A stretch of DNA of 64,000 nt from Brevibacillus brevis. GTDB lineage: Bacteria; Bacillota; Bacilli; Brevibacillales; Brevibacillaceae. Shown one piece after another: positions 35,058 through 44,100 of this stretch. Location: NCBI RefSeq assembly GCF_031583145.1, contig NZ_CP134050.1, forward strand, positions 1,020,001 to 1,084,000, in the 5' to 3' direction. A program made the position numbers and the translations under genes. The notes below the pieces were generated by a model. It searched no databases. It was not told the DNA's origin and was given only the letters and a program-made list of their open reading frames with translations. Position 1 is the stretch's first letter, and each line of letters starts with the position of its first letter.

Positions 35058-35837
35058 CTACCAGCCCAGCCATTGCAGGGCGAGAATGACGATGCCGAGA
35101 ATCCATACGTAGATGGCAAATCCTTTCATGGAGCCTCTGCTGATAATCCCCAGCATCCAGCGTATGGCGATGTACCCGGCGATCGCCGAACAGATCGTCC
35201 CGACAGTCATCGGGATGAGCAGCGAGGTTTCCAGAGGGGCTTTGGCCACCTTTACGGCCTGCAGGGCGCATGCCCCCAGGATCGCGGGTAGCGACAGCAG
35301 AAAAGAGAAGCGGGCAGCGTCCGCCCGTTCGATCCCGCGCAGGAGAGAACCGGCGATGGTCAGTCCGGAGCGGGACAAGGCCGGCAGGATAGCGGCTCCC
35401 TGCAGCGTGCCGATGATCAGGGCGTCCGTGTAGCCGATCTCGTCAAAGGTGCGGCGCCCTCTGCGCATGGACTCCACGCCCCAGAGGATCGCCCCGGTGG
35501 CGAGAAACTCCCAGCCGATCGTGACCCCGGTCCGCGAGATTTCCTCGAAGTAGTCCTCGAAGGCAAGACCGATCACGGCGGTCGGGATCGTGCCGACGAC
35601 GAGCAGCCGCGCGAGCTTGCTTAGCGGATGAGCGAGGATGTAGCGGATCTGCTCCCAAAAGACGATGCACACGGCAATGAGCGTCCCGAAGTGGAGCATC
35701 GTATCGAAGAGCAGGCCGGCTTCCTGCAGACCGAACAGCTTGCGGAACAAGACGAGATGGCCTGTGCTGGAAATAGGCAAAAATTCGGTCAAGCCTTGCA
35801 CGATCCCCAGAAAGATGTGCTCGAGCAAGAGTAGCAT
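35058..35837 (-). CDS. uppP: Undecaprenyl-diphosphatase (BacA type)
   Basis: 259 residues, 8 predicted TM helices. Catalytic signatures: GLTEFLPISSTGHL near the N-terminus (Glu, Ser, His) and PALSRSGLTIAGSLLRG (Arg). It recycles undecaprenyl pyrophosphate to the monophosphate carrier for cell-wall synthesis and confers bacitracin tolerance. I chose ATG 35837 by family length; a GTG four codons earlier sits nearer the TTAGGAG site and is an alternative. Confidence 0.92.
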   Translation of the reverse strand: MLLLLEHIFLGIVQGLTEFLPISSTGHLVLFRKLFGLQEAGLLFDTMLHFGTLIAVCIVFWEQIRYILAHPLSKLARLLVVGTIPTAVIGLAFEDYFEEISRTGVTIGWEFLATGAILWGVESMRRGRRTFDEIGYTDALIIGTLQGAAILPALSRSGLTIAGSLLRGIERADAARFSFLLSLPAILGACALQAVKVAKAPLETSLLIPMTVGTICSAIAGYIAIRWMLGIISRGSMKGFAIYVWILGIVILALQWLGW

Positions 35838-36044
35838 GGGATGACTCACTCCTAACGTCACGAGGATGAAAAAAGGCATCTTTCAACGGCTTGCCATCTA
35901 TTGTCATATGTATGTCCACTTGCGCGAGACTTTCCCGTTTTGCCCTTCTTTCCGTGCGGGGAATGGAAAAAAGTTGTGGTATTTCTCCCTGCCGGACGGG
36001 TATATTTAGTGTCAGGATCGACGAGAGTGAGGAATTGTAGCGAT

Positions 36045-36953
36045 ATGTACAAAGGAAAGAAACAAGTGCGAAAGAGCATAGCGACCAGCCGTTTGCAAGC
36101 CGGGCTGACGCTGAATATGACCGTGTCCCGCAAGAGTGAGATCGGTTATTTTTTGCAGGCGGGAGACGACGAGGTCTTCCTGCACAGAAACGAGGCCCGC
36201 GGACCTTTGGATGTGGGGGAAGAGGTCGAGGTGTTTTTGTACCACGACCATGAAAACCGCCTGGCAGCCACGATGGACCTGCCTTATGTGGGGTTGGGCG
36301 AGTACGGCTGGCTGGAAGTCGTGGATCTATCGGCTCGCATGGGCGTATTCTTGGACAACGGGACGAAGAAGGATCTGCTGTTGTTCCTCGATGACCTGCC
36401 CAAGCTGAGGGACGAGTGGCCCAGGCCGGGCGACCGCCTGCTGGTGACGCTCAAACGGGACAAGCTGGGACGGCTGCTTGCTCAGCTGGTGACCGAGGAG
36501 GAAGTGACGAAAATATCCGCCCCGGCGGATGAGCGGATGAAAAACAAAACGGTCGAAGGCACCGTGTACAAGGTCATCGCGGCAGGGGCCTTCCTCTTGA
36601 CGGAAGACGAGCACATCCTCTTTATTCACCGCGACGAAATGACCGAACGGATGAGGCTGGGCCAGACTGTCCGCTGCCGGGTCAGCTACGTGCGAGAGGA
36701 CGGCAGGCTGAACGGCTCGATGAAGGAGCGCAAGGAAGTCCAGTACGAGACCGACGCGGACAAGCTGCTGCGCTACCTGGTCAACCGCGACGGAGCCATG
36801 CCGTACACCGATCAGACGGAAGCAGACATCATCCGGGAAAAGTTTCAGATGAGCAAGTCCAGCTTCAAGCGGGCGCTAGGAAAGCTCATGAAGGAACGCA
36901 GGATCGAGCAGGTGGATGGCTGGACGAAGCTCATCCAACACGAAGAGGCGTAA
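36045..36953 (+). CDS. cvfB: S1-like RNA-binding regulator CvfB
   Basis: About 302 residues. Three S1-like domains then a C-terminal winged helix: LTLNMTVSRKSEIGYFLQAG, VGLGEYGWLEVVDLSARMG, GTVYKVIAAGAFLLTEDEHI, and TEADIIREKFQMSKSSFKRA. CvfB (YitL) proteins bind RNA and affect virulence and protein production in relatives. Start uncertain: ATG 36045 (GAGGAA, far) or GTG 36066 (AAGGAAAG). A terminator follows. Confidence 0.85.
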   Translation: MYKGKKQVRKSIATSRLQAGLTLNMTVSRKSEIGYFLQAGDDEVFLHRNEARGPLDVGEEVEVFLYHDHENRLAATMDLPYVGLGEYGWLEVVDLSARMGVFLDNGTKKDLLLFLDDLPKLRDEWPRPGDRLLVTLKRDKLGRLLAQLVTEEEVTKISAPADERMKNKTVEGTVYKVIAAGAFLLTEDEHILFIHRDEMTERMRLGQTVRCRVSYVREDGRLNGSMKERKEVQYETDADKLLRYLVNRDGAMPYTDQTEADIIREKFQMSKSSFKRALGKLMKERRIEQVDGWTKLIQHEEA

Positions 36954-36961
36954 GCAAAAAG

Positions 36962-37010
36962 AATCCCTCCCGTACGAGGTCCCGGTGGACAGCGTACAGG
37001 AGGGATTTTT
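36962..37010. terminator. Bidirectional terminator
   Basis: AATCCCTCC-cGTAC ... GTACa-GGAGGGATT with T-runs on both outer sides, between cvfB and the TRAP permease. Confidence 0.82.
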
Positions 37011-37028
37011 GATTGGAGGAAGGAAACG

Positions 37029-38987
37029 TTATGCAGATGCTTGCAAGGCTCCTTTTTGTTTACGTGCCTTGTACAGGGACAAACCGAATACGAGTGCCAG
37101 CAAGACGATGCCAGCGATATCGCTTTCGATGCCAGGGATGACGGCGAGAATGCCGCCGGCGACTGCCAGGATGCGCTCCAGAGGGTTGAGCTTCGCCATC
37201 CAATAGCCGATCAAGCCTGCCCCTACCCCGATCATCCCCAGTGTGGACGTCAGCATGACCCAGATCGATTCAAAGAAAGTCGTATTGATCAGGAGCAACG
37301 CTGGTGAAACGACAAAGATGTACGGCGCCATGAACGCGGCGATCGATAATCGGGTCGACTCGATGCCCGTCCGGATCGGCTTTGATTTGGCGATACCGGC
37401 AGCGGCGAAGGCGGCCAGTGCGACCGGCGGCGTAATGTCCGCGACGATCCCGAAGTAGAACGTAAACATGTGAGCCGCGATCTCCGGCACGCCCAACTGG
37501 ATCAAAGCCGGTGCCGCAATGGTAGACGTAATGATGTAGTTCGCCGTGGTAGGCGTACCCATCCCGAGGATCAGCGAAGCAATCATGGTAAAGAACAGTG
37601 TCAGGAAGAGCTGTCCGCCTGCCAGGTCAATCAGGCCGTTGGCGAGCTTCAGGCCGATCCCCGTCAAGGTGATGGTCCCGACGATGATTCCGGCGCAAGC
37701 GGTCGCGGCTACGACGCCGAGCGCCATTCTCGCACCAGAGGCCAGCGCTTCCAAAATGTCGGCGACAGACATGCGCGTCTCTTTGCGGAATGCGCCGACG
37801 ACGATCGTGGCGACGATCCCGATAATCGCGGAGCGCTCTGCGGAAACGTTCATCATCAAAGCGGTGATGATGATAATAATCGGCAGCAGCAGGTACATTT
37901 TTTTCAAGACTTCTTTTTTGTCAGGCAGCTCTTCTTTGGTCAAGCCGCGCAGGCCGAGACGCTTCGCTTCGAAGTGCGTCATAATCCAGATCCCCACGAA
38001 GAACAGGATGGCCGGCAATGCCGCCGATTTCGCAATTTCCAGGTAAGGTACACCGATGAATTCAGCCATCAGGAAGGCGGCTGCGCCCATGACCGGAGGC
38101 ATGATCTGTCCGCCGGTAGAGGAAGAGGCTTCGACCGCAGCTGCGAATTCGGAACGATAGCCCAGGCGTTTCATCATCGGGATGGTAAAGGCACCGGACG
38201 TCACCACGTTGGCGACGGAGCTTCCGCTGATGGTTCCCTGCAGGGCGCTCGAGAAGACCGCTACCTTTGCGGGTCCGCCGATGCGGCGCCCTGCGACTAC
38301 CAGGGACAGGTCGTTAAAGTACTCGCCTACGCCGGTTTTCTCCAGGAAGGCGCCAAACAGGACGAACAAGAAAATGAAGGTAGAGGATACGGCCAGCGGC
38401 GTGCCGAGAATGCCCTCCAGCGTGTAGTAGCTGTGGCCGATGATCCTCTCGACATCGCTGCCGCGGTGCTCCAGAAAGCCTGGCATGTACGGACCGAAGT
38501 ACGTGTACAGCAGGAACAGGGCTGCAATGGTGGTGATTGGGATGCCTACGACGCGGCGCGCTGCTTCCAGTACCAGCAGGATGGCGATGCCCCCTACCAC
38601 CATGTCCAGGGTGGTGTAGTTACCCGTCCGCGTCACCAGCCCTTCATAATCGAAAACCCAATAAAGACAGACGCTTACGCCCAGCAAGGCGAGGATGATG
38701 TTGACGATGCCGACCTTGCCGTTGTTGCCTTTTTTGCTGCCGGCGTAAAGCAAGTAGACCAGCCCCAGGCCAAAAGCCAGGTGGATCGGGCGGTGAATTT
38801 GCGGCGGAAGGGTGAGGAACAGCGTGGCGCTCAATTGATAAACGGAAAACAGGACAAGCAGCCCGAAGGTAAGCCATTTCATGGGACCTTCGAATTGGCG
38901 GACAGCCGATTCCTTGTCGTACTGGGCAATCAGCTTATCCATCTCTTGCTGACTCATGGTTGATGCCGTGGTGGATGTTGTGCTCAT
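37029..38987 (-). CDS. TRAP transporter fused permease (DctQM type, 4TM/12TM)
   Basis: 652 residues. An N-terminal four-helix part corresponds to the small DctQ subunit and the rest to DctM: GSGGQIMPPVMGAAAFLMAEF, ILGMGTPTTANYIITSTIAAP and VADITPPVALAAFAAAGIAK are the hallmark TRAP permease motifs. This fused form pairs with TAXI-type binding proteins. TAGGAGG precedes the ATG. Last gene of an operon TAXI - DUF1850 - permease; the energy source is an ion gradient. Confidence 0.93.
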   Translation of the reverse strand: MSTTSTTASTMSQQEMDKLIAQYDKESAVRQFEGPMKWLTFGLLVLFSVYQLSATLFLTLPPQIHRPIHLAFGLGLVYLLYAGSKKGNNGKVGIVNIILALLGVSVCLYWVFDYEGLVTRTGNYTTLDMVVGGIAILLVLEAARRVVGIPITTIAALFLLYTYFGPYMPGFLEHRGSDVERIIGHSYYTLEGILGTPLAVSSTFIFLFVLFGAFLEKTGVGEYFNDLSLVVAGRRIGGPAKVAVFSSALQGTISGSSVANVVTSGAFTIPMMKRLGYRSEFAAAVEASSSTGGQIMPPVMGAAAFLMAEFIGVPYLEIAKSAALPAILFFVGIWIMTHFEAKRLGLRGLTKEELPDKKEVLKKMYLLLPIIIIITALMMNVSAERSAIIGIVATIVVGAFRKETRMSVADILEALASGARMALGVVAATACAGIIVGTITLTGIGLKLANGLIDLAGGQLFLTLFFTMIASLILGMGTPTTANYIITSTIAAPALIQLGVPEIAAHMFTFYFGIVADITPPVALAAFAAAGIAKSKPIRTGIESTRLSIAAFMAPYIFVVSPALLLINTTFFESIWVMLTSTLGMIGVGAGLIGYWMAKLNPLERILAVAGGILAVIPGIESDIAGIVLLALVFGLSLYKARKQKGALQASA

Positions 38988-39521
38988 CTAGTAGCCTCCT
39001 ATCTCGCTCAAAATGGATCGCTTTTCAGCCTGGATGGTGATGGCTGCTCCCGGTTTGTCGATGGTGCCGAGAGGAATTTCCTTCCCGGAAAAGAGCAGCG
39101 TATGGTTAGCCCGTACCTGCCCGATGTACAGGTGGAGGGCGGGAAAGACGCGGTTCATGTGAAGGACGTGGAATGCCCCGTCCGAGATGACCAGCTCTTC
39201 GCCAGGGGCCAGCTCGTTTTCCATGCCGATACCGTAGTCATGGAAGGACATGTCCGTCAAAATGATCTGTCCGCCCTGGATGCGGTAGTGCTCTTCGACT
39301 AAAGAGCGATGAATGGAATGAGTCCAACGAATGCCGAAAGTGGTATGGTCATCGATGCGGCTGCTCCACATGAGCCTGTGGGACAGCGTGTCGCGAATGA
39401 CCAGGGAGGGAAACAAGGGAATAGCGCAGAAGCCGACAATGGCCGCCAGAAGAATCAGTAAGGAGAAAAGGCGGAACGCGGTCCGCCCTTTCTGTGGTAT
39501 TGCCGTCTTGCCGGAAAGCAT
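38988..39521 (-). CDS. DUF1850 protein (TAXI-TRAP-associated)
   Basis: 177 residues with an N-terminal TM (FRLFSLLILLAAIVGFCAIP) and an outer domain containing the DUF1850 elements IRWTHSIHRSLVEEHYRI, MSFHDYGIGMENELAPGE and DGAFHVLHM. The family is found almost only between TAXI binding protein and fused TRAP permease genes; the function is unknown but likely accessory. It abuts the permease gene directly. Confidence 0.85.
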   Translation of the reverse strand: MLSGKTAIPQKGRTAFRLFSLLILLAAIVGFCAIPLFPSLVIRDTLSHRLMWSSRIDDHTTFGIRWTHSIHRSLVEEHYRIQGGQIILTDMSFHDYGIGMENELAPGEELVISDGAFHVLHMNRVFPALHLYIGQVRANHTLLFSGKEIPLGTIDKPGAAITIQAEKRSILSEIGGY

Positions 39522-39528
39522 GGGTTAC

Positions 39529-40530
39529 CTACTTCACGCCTTTTTCATCGAAGTACTTTTTCGCACCCGGATGCACAGGCAGGCTCACGCCGGACAGCAC
39601 GCTGTCCATTTTGATTTCTTTTGCCTTGGCGTGGCCGAGTTTGTCCGTGTTTTCAAAAATCGCTTTCGTCACTTTGTACACCAGGTCTTCGCTCAGGTCT
39701 GCGCGAATGACCAACATGGATTTCACGGATACGGTAGTGACTTCTTCAGGTACCGTTTGGTAGGTGTTCGCAGGAACCGTTGTTTTTACATAGAACGGAT
39801 ACTTGGCGATGATCGCATCGATCTTGTCCGCATCGATCGGGATGATTTTTACCCCGGTAGTTGCAGCCAGCTCTGTGATCGCAGCAGTTGGGGTTCCCGC
39901 TGTTTGGAAGGCGGCATCCAGCTGTCCGTCCTGAATCGCTTTCGACGAGTCAGCGAACGACAGGCGTTGCAGCTGCGTGTCTTCGAAGGTCAAGCCATAC
40001 GCTTCCAAAATTTGCTTGGCGTTCATTTCGGTACCGCTGCCTGGCGCCCCGACGGAAACGCGCTTGCCTTTCAGATCGGCTACGCTCTTGATGTTGCTGT
40101 CTTTCGCCACCACGATCTGGATCGTCTCGTCGTAGAGAGCGCCCAAAGCCTGGAAGGATTCGATCTTGCCGTCCTGTTCGAACATGTTGGTGCCTTTGGA
40201 CGCGTATTCAGCGATATCGTTTTGGGTGAAGGCAATATCCGCTTTCTTGTCGCGCAACAGACGGATGTTCTCTGCCGATGCGCCTGTCGCTTGGGCGGTA
40301 GCGGTAATACCGGCGTTTTTGGTGATTTGTTCGGCCATTCCGCCGCCGAGCGGGTAGTAGGTGCCGCCTGTACCGCCTGTGGCGATGATCAGTTGGGACG
40401 GGTCGTTGCTGCCGCCGCTGGCATTGCCGCCTTGGCCGCCTTGAGCGCTGCCGCCTCCGCCGCCACATGCCGTCACGAGCGACATGGTCAGCAGGAGGGT
40501 CAGAGAAAGGAGCAGACTGCGTTTTTTCAT
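39529..40530 (-). CDS. TAXI-family TRAP solute-binding lipoprotein
   Basis: 333 residues with a lipoprotein signal (LLLSLTLLLTMSLVTACGGG; the lipobox Cys about residue 22) followed by a low-complexity Gly/Ser linker, then the TAXI domain: IIATGGTGGTYYPLGGGMAE, VAKDSNIKSVADLKGKRVSV and GAPGSGTEMNAKQILEAYGL. TAXI proteins of known ligand bind glutamate, glutamine or related acids. Start: AAGGGGG 7 nt before ATG. Divergent from the GlnK/GlnL-like pair, consistent with regulation by it. Confidence 0.92.
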   Translation of the reverse strand: MKKRSLLLSLTLLLTMSLVTACGGGGGSAQGGQGGNASGGSNDPSQLIIATGGTGGTYYPLGGGMAEQITKNAGITATAQATGASAENIRLLRDKKADIAFTQNDIAEYASKGTNMFEQDGKIESFQALGALYDETIQIVVAKDSNIKSVADLKGKRVSVGAPGSGTEMNAKQILEAYGLTFEDTQLQRLSFADSSKAIQDGQLDAAFQTAGTPTAAITELAATTGVKIIPIDADKIDAIIAKYPFYVKTTVPANTYQTVPEEVTTVSVKSMLVIRADLSEDLVYKVTKAIFENTDKLGHAKAKEIKMDSVLSGVSLPVHPGAKKYFDEKGVK

Positions 40531-40638
40531 GGAAATTCCCCCTTATCTAAATATGTAATGGTTGCAGATAGCTGCCTACTCTGAATAACCAGAATAATCA
40601 GTAGCGTTTTCGGGAAGAAAGGCGCTATCTCATGGAAG

Positions 40639-40652
40639 TGTAAGCGCATACC
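40639..40652. promoter_or_regulatory. Possible CcpA (cre) site
   Basis: TGTAAGCGCATACC matches the cre pattern TGWAANCGNTNWCA at 12 of 14 positions. It lies 2 nt from the decamer repeats in the divergent promoter region. Two mismatches, so low confidence. Confidence 0.25.
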
Positions 40653-40653
40653 T

Positions 40654-40679
40654 ATAAAAAACTACAAAAAACTATAAAA
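40654..40679. promoter_or_regulatory. Three-copy decamer repeat, candidate GlnL-type operator
   Basis: On the minus strand the sequence reads TTTTAT-agtt-TTTTGT-agtt-TTTTAT: three hexamers with exact 10-bp period. The known Bacillus GlnL site is the direct repeat TTTTGT-N4-TTTTGT, the same period and core. It lies between the TAXI operon and the GlnK/GlnL-like genes. Confidence 0.65.
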
Positions 40680-40758
40680 GAATATAGTAAAATAGATGTC
40701 GAAACCTGTATGGGAAAATTTTGCTCCCCTGGGGCAGGAGGATTGTGAGCCACTACCG

Positions 40759-42039
40759 ATGAGAGAGAACTTCTACATTCTATTAGTCATGCTGCTCACC
40801 GTCCCGATCGCGGGCGAACTCAAGTTTCATCCCTTCCAGGACGATTTTCGCATCAGTTTTGGGACGACGGCTTTTTTCTTTTTGCTTCTGTGGCTGAGGC
40901 CCTCCTTTATAGCGGGGCTTTTGACGGGGGCGACCGTCGTGCTGTTTCGCATCTTGCTGGACTGGATGTCGCTGGACGCCTTCGATTTTGTCCGTTCGTT
41001 TCACTCGCACTTGCCCGCCTTCTTCTTTTACGCCACGTTTGCCGGATTGTTTTCCCTCTTTCGGGTCAACCGGTTTCACCATTTGCCGCTTTGGGTAGGT
41101 CTACTCGGGACCGCCGCCGAGATCGGAGCCAACCTGGTCGAGCTCTCGTTTCGCTCGTCTTCGTGGGGAAGTGTGCTGCATCTCTCCGTCATCGGGCCGA
41201 TCGCAGCCATCGCGCTGATTCGCAGCTTTTTTGTCCTCAGCTTTTTCAACATCATTCAACTGCGCCAGGCCAAATGGATGGAGAGTCAGCAGCGAAACCG
41301 CAACGAGCGCATCCTGATGCTGATTTCCAATCTGTACGAGGAATCGGTCCACCTGAAAAAGACGCTGCAGCAGGTCGAGGACATCACCCGGGATTGCTAC
41401 GATCTCTACCGGAAAATAAAAGAACAGGTGCCGGACGGCTGGGGGGACGGCTTCTCCAAGCAGGCGTTGTCGATCGCCGGTCAGGTGCACGAGGTGAAAA
41501 AGGACAACCAGCGCATTTACGCAGGGCTCTCCAAGCTCATCTCCGATCAGAACGAACGTGACTATATGGCCATGGGCGAGCTGATTGCCGTGACCGTTCG
41601 CGCTCATGAAAAGTACGCCAGACTGCTGGGCAAGACCATCCGTTTCGAGGCGGAGGTGGCTGCTCCGTATTTGGCTTGCCACATTTACACGACCTTGTCG
41701 CTGCTCAACAACCTCGTGGCCAATGCTGTCGAAGCGATCCAGGACAAAGGAACGGTGTCGATTCGAGCATCCTTGTCGGAATCGCGGCAATGGATTCAAT
41801 TTTCTGTGTCCGATGACGGACCGGGGATTCAGGTGAAGGATAGGGAGCTGCTATTCATGCCCGGCTTCACCACCAAGTACGATGTTTCGGGCAAACCGTC
41901 TACAGGCATCGGCCTCTGTTATGTAAAGGAAGTCATCGACAACCTGCAAGGACACATCGACATTTCGGACGAGCGGGAAGGGCGTGGCACCTGCTTTCTC
42001 CTGCGGCTGCCGATTGCCAGTCTTGTTCAGAAAGGGTGA
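40759..42039 (+). CDS. GlnK/YcbA-like sensor histidine kinase
   Basis: About 426 residues from ATG 40759. The N-terminus (MRENFYILLVMLLTVPIAGE, then LKFHPFQDDFRISFGTTAFF) and five to six TM helices match the Bacillus GlnK (YcbA) glutamine sensor. The cytosolic part has no recognisable His-box of the HisKA type (as in LytS/CitA-related kinases) and ends in an HATPase with NNLVANAVEAIQDKG, DDGPGI and STGIGLCYVKEVI. Start is uncertain: an AGGAGG at 40739 is 17 nt away, and the frame is open further upstream. Stop is 4 nt before the regulator. Confidence 0.8.
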   Translation: MRENFYILLVMLLTVPIAGELKFHPFQDDFRISFGTTAFFFLLLWLRPSFIAGLLTGATVVLFRILLDWMSLDAFDFVRSFHSHLPAFFFYATFAGLFSLFRVNRFHHLPLWVGLLGTAAEIGANLVELSFRSSSWGSVLHLSVIGPIAAIALIRSFFVLSFFNIIQLRQAKWMESQQRNRNERILMLISNLYEESVHLKKTLQQVEDITRDCYDLYRKIKEQVPDGWGDGFSKQALSIAGQVHEVKKDNQRIYAGLSKLISDQNERDYMAMGELIAVTVRAHEKYARLLGKTIRFEAEVAAPYLACHIYTTLSLLNNLVANAVEAIQDKGTVSIRASLSESRQWIQFSVSDDGPGIQVKDRELLFMPGFTTKYDVSGKPSTGIGLCYVKEVIDNLQGHIDISDEREGRGTCFLLRLPIASLVQKG

Positions 42040-42043
42040 AAAC

Positions 42044-42961
42044 ATGCGTTACTTCATTACCGATGACGATCCGGCCGTCCGCTCGATGCTGGCGCACATC
42101 ATCGAGGACGCCGACCTGGGGGAAGTGTGCGGGGAGGCGGAGGATGGCTCCCAAATCGACCGGGACTTTCTGGAGTGGAAGCGGGCGGACATTCTCCTGA
42201 TTGACCTCCTGATGCCAAACCGCGATGGGATCGAGACGGTGCGCCAGCTGCAGGATTACAGCGGGAAGATCGTGATGATCTCGCAGATCGAGTCCAAAGA
42301 GATGATCGCAGAAGCGTATTCGCTCGGCATCGAATACTACATCACCAAGCCGGTCAATCGGCTCGAGGTGATCAGCGTGTTGCAAAAAGTGCGGGAGCGA
42401 ATTTTGCTGCAGCAGTCGATCGAAGGCATCCAAAGATCGCTCAGCGTCCTTTCCGGCCATGCCGCTGCGCCTAAAAAGGAACCGGTTTACAAGGAGCAAA
42501 GCATCGGGAGCTCGGCGCGTTTTTTGCTTACCGAACTGGGGGTGATCAGCGAAGCCGGCAGCAGAGATCTGCTCGATATGATGGAATATTTGCACCGTTG
42601 GGAAAAAGGAAAGGCTCCGGAGGATTCGTTTCCTTCGCTTAAGGAGATCTTTCAGCGAGTGGCCGCAAGCAAGCTGGGGACGGAGAACGCGGCCCTGGTG
42701 CAAAAAGAGGTAAAGGCTGCGGAGCAGAGGGTCAGGCGTGCCATTTACCAGGCGTTGACCCATTTGGCCTCCCTCGGGCTGACGGACTACTCGAACCCCA
42801 AATTCGAGACGTACGCCGCGACCTTCTTTGATTTTACCGAGGTCCGCAAGCGCATGCGCGAGCTGGAATCGCAGCAGGAGTCGGCTCTCTCGAATGCCAA
42901 GATCAACACGAAAAAATTCATGTTCGTCCTCTATATGGAGTCCAAGCGCAGACTCGGGTAA
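42044..42961 (+). CDS. GlnL/YcbB-like response regulator
   Basis: 305 residues. The receiver domain spans 1-120 with LLIDLLMPNRDG (phospho-acceptor Asp near residue 51) and YYITKPVNRLEV. The C-terminal ~170 residues form a YcbB-type DNA-binding domain (RFLLTELGVISEAGSRDLLD, VRRAIYQALTHLASLGLTDY), the family of Bacillus GlnL, which activates glutaminase and glutamine transport genes. GAAAGGGTG precedes the ATG. Together with the divergent TAXI-TRAP operon it suggests control of uptake of a glutamine/glutamate-like solute. Confidence 0.87.
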   Translation: MRYFITDDDPAVRSMLAHIIEDADLGEVCGEAEDGSQIDRDFLEWKRADILLIDLLMPNRDGIETVRQLQDYSGKIVMISQIESKEMIAEAYSLGIEYYITKPVNRLEVISVLQKVRERILLQQSIEGIQRSLSVLSGHAAAPKKEPVYKEQSIGSSARFLLTELGVISEAGSRDLLDMMEYLHRWEKGKAPEDSFPSLKEIFQRVAASKLGTENAALVQKEVKAAEQRVRRAIYQALTHLASLGLTDYSNPKFETYAATFFDFTEVRKRMRELESQQESALSNAKINTKKFMFVLYMESKRRLG

Positions 42962-43033
42962 ACCAATTGCTCTTTTGGTGCACAGCAGCAAATGTGGTAA
43001 GATATCACTATTGTTGTGTTGGGAGGGAAACAA

Positions 43034-44089
43034 GTGAGCGAACTGCGTAATCCATGGCAGCTACTATACCGAGTCTATCGCCATGTGCTACCTGTGCTGG
43101 AGCGGGAGTTTGCGGCTTGGTACCAGAGGGCGCAGGCCATTCCCAATCCCGAGTTGCGGAAACAGGCGCTGGATAGTATGAATACAAAGAAATTTCATTG
43201 CCAGGGCGGATCGGTGTACGCCGCCCAGGTCGTTCCGTTCGTGGAGACCGTCGTCCCTCTGATTGTGGCTTACCAGACGATCAGCGATTATTTGGACAAC
43301 CTCTGCGACCGCAGTACCTCCCTGGATCCCGAAGACTTTCGGCAGCTGCACGTATCGATGCAGGATGCTCTGACCCCAGGAGCCCCGCTGCGGGACTACT
43401 ATCAGTATCGAGAAGACAAGGATGACGGCGGCTACCTGGCTGCCTTGGTGGAGACCTGCCAGAAGCATGCGGCCCGGTTGCCGGGATACGCCAAGATTCA
43501 GGCGAAGGTCGTGGAGTTCTCCTGCCTGTACAGCGACCTCCAGGTGTACAAGCACATCGCCCCGCAATTGCGGGAGGGAGAGCTCTTGAGATGGTGGGGC
43601 AAATACCAGGAGCGGTACGACGAGCTGTACTGGCAGGAATTTGCGGCGGTGACAGGCTCGACGATCGGCATTTTTGCTCTGTTTTGCCTGGCAACGCAGC
43701 CGGATGTTCCGGATGAGCAGATTCGCCGGGTGAGCGAGGCGTATTTCCCTTGGATGTGCGGATTACATATCTTGCTCGACTATTTGATCGATCTGGAGGA
43801 AGACAGGCTGGGCGGGGATTTGAACTTCGTCAGCTACTATGAATCGGAGCGGGACGCGACGGAGCGGCTGCAATACTTCATGAAACAAGCAAAGGCAAGC
43901 GTCAGACGCTTGCCAAATCCTTCATTTCACCGTATGATCGTGGACGGGCTCATTGCATTCTACCTCGCGGATCGCAAGGTAAACCGTAGTCAGCCACGTA
44001 TTTACACCATTGCAAAGCAGTTGTTAAAACAGGCGAAAGGCTTGCCGTCGATCCTGTTTTACGTGAATAGTTTGCTTGTGAGAAGGTAA
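43034..44089 (+). CDS. ytpB: Tetraprenyl-beta-curcumene synthase family (YtpB-like)
   Basis: 351 residues from GTG 43034 (GGGAGGG 5 nt upstream). DUF2600/YtpB family: LEREFAAWYQRAQAIPNPEL, the Asp-rich AYQTISDYLDNLCDRST, ALTPGAPLRDYYQYREDKDD and the second acidic motif ILLDYLIDLEED. In Bacillus YtpB cyclises long C35 prenyl diphosphates to tetraprenyl-beta-curcumene, a precursor of sesquarterpenes. No squalene-hopene cyclase gene is nearby. An isolated gene between the response regulator and a small minus-strand gene. Confidence 0.9.
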   Translation: MSELRNPWQLLYRVYRHVLPVLEREFAAWYQRAQAIPNPELRKQALDSMNTKKFHCQGGSVYAAQVVPFVETVVPLIVAYQTISDYLDNLCDRSTSLDPEDFRQLHVSMQDALTPGAPLRDYYQYREDKDDGGYLAALVETCQKHAARLPGYAKIQAKVVEFSCLYSDLQVYKHIAPQLREGELLRWWGKYQERYDELYWQEFAAVTGSTIGIFALFCLATQPDVPDEQIRRVSEAYFPWMCGLHILLDYLIDLEEDRLGGDLNFVSYYESERDATERLQYFMKQAKASVRRLPNPSFHRMIVDGLIAFYLADRKVNRSQPRIYTIAKQLLKQAKGLPSILFYVNSLLVRR

Positions 44090-44100
44090 CGGAGAAGGGG

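Noticed and set aside
37470-38963. 497-codon frame antisense to the TRAP permease
   Set aside because: Same shadow effect; the minus-strand frame has clear TRAP motifs.
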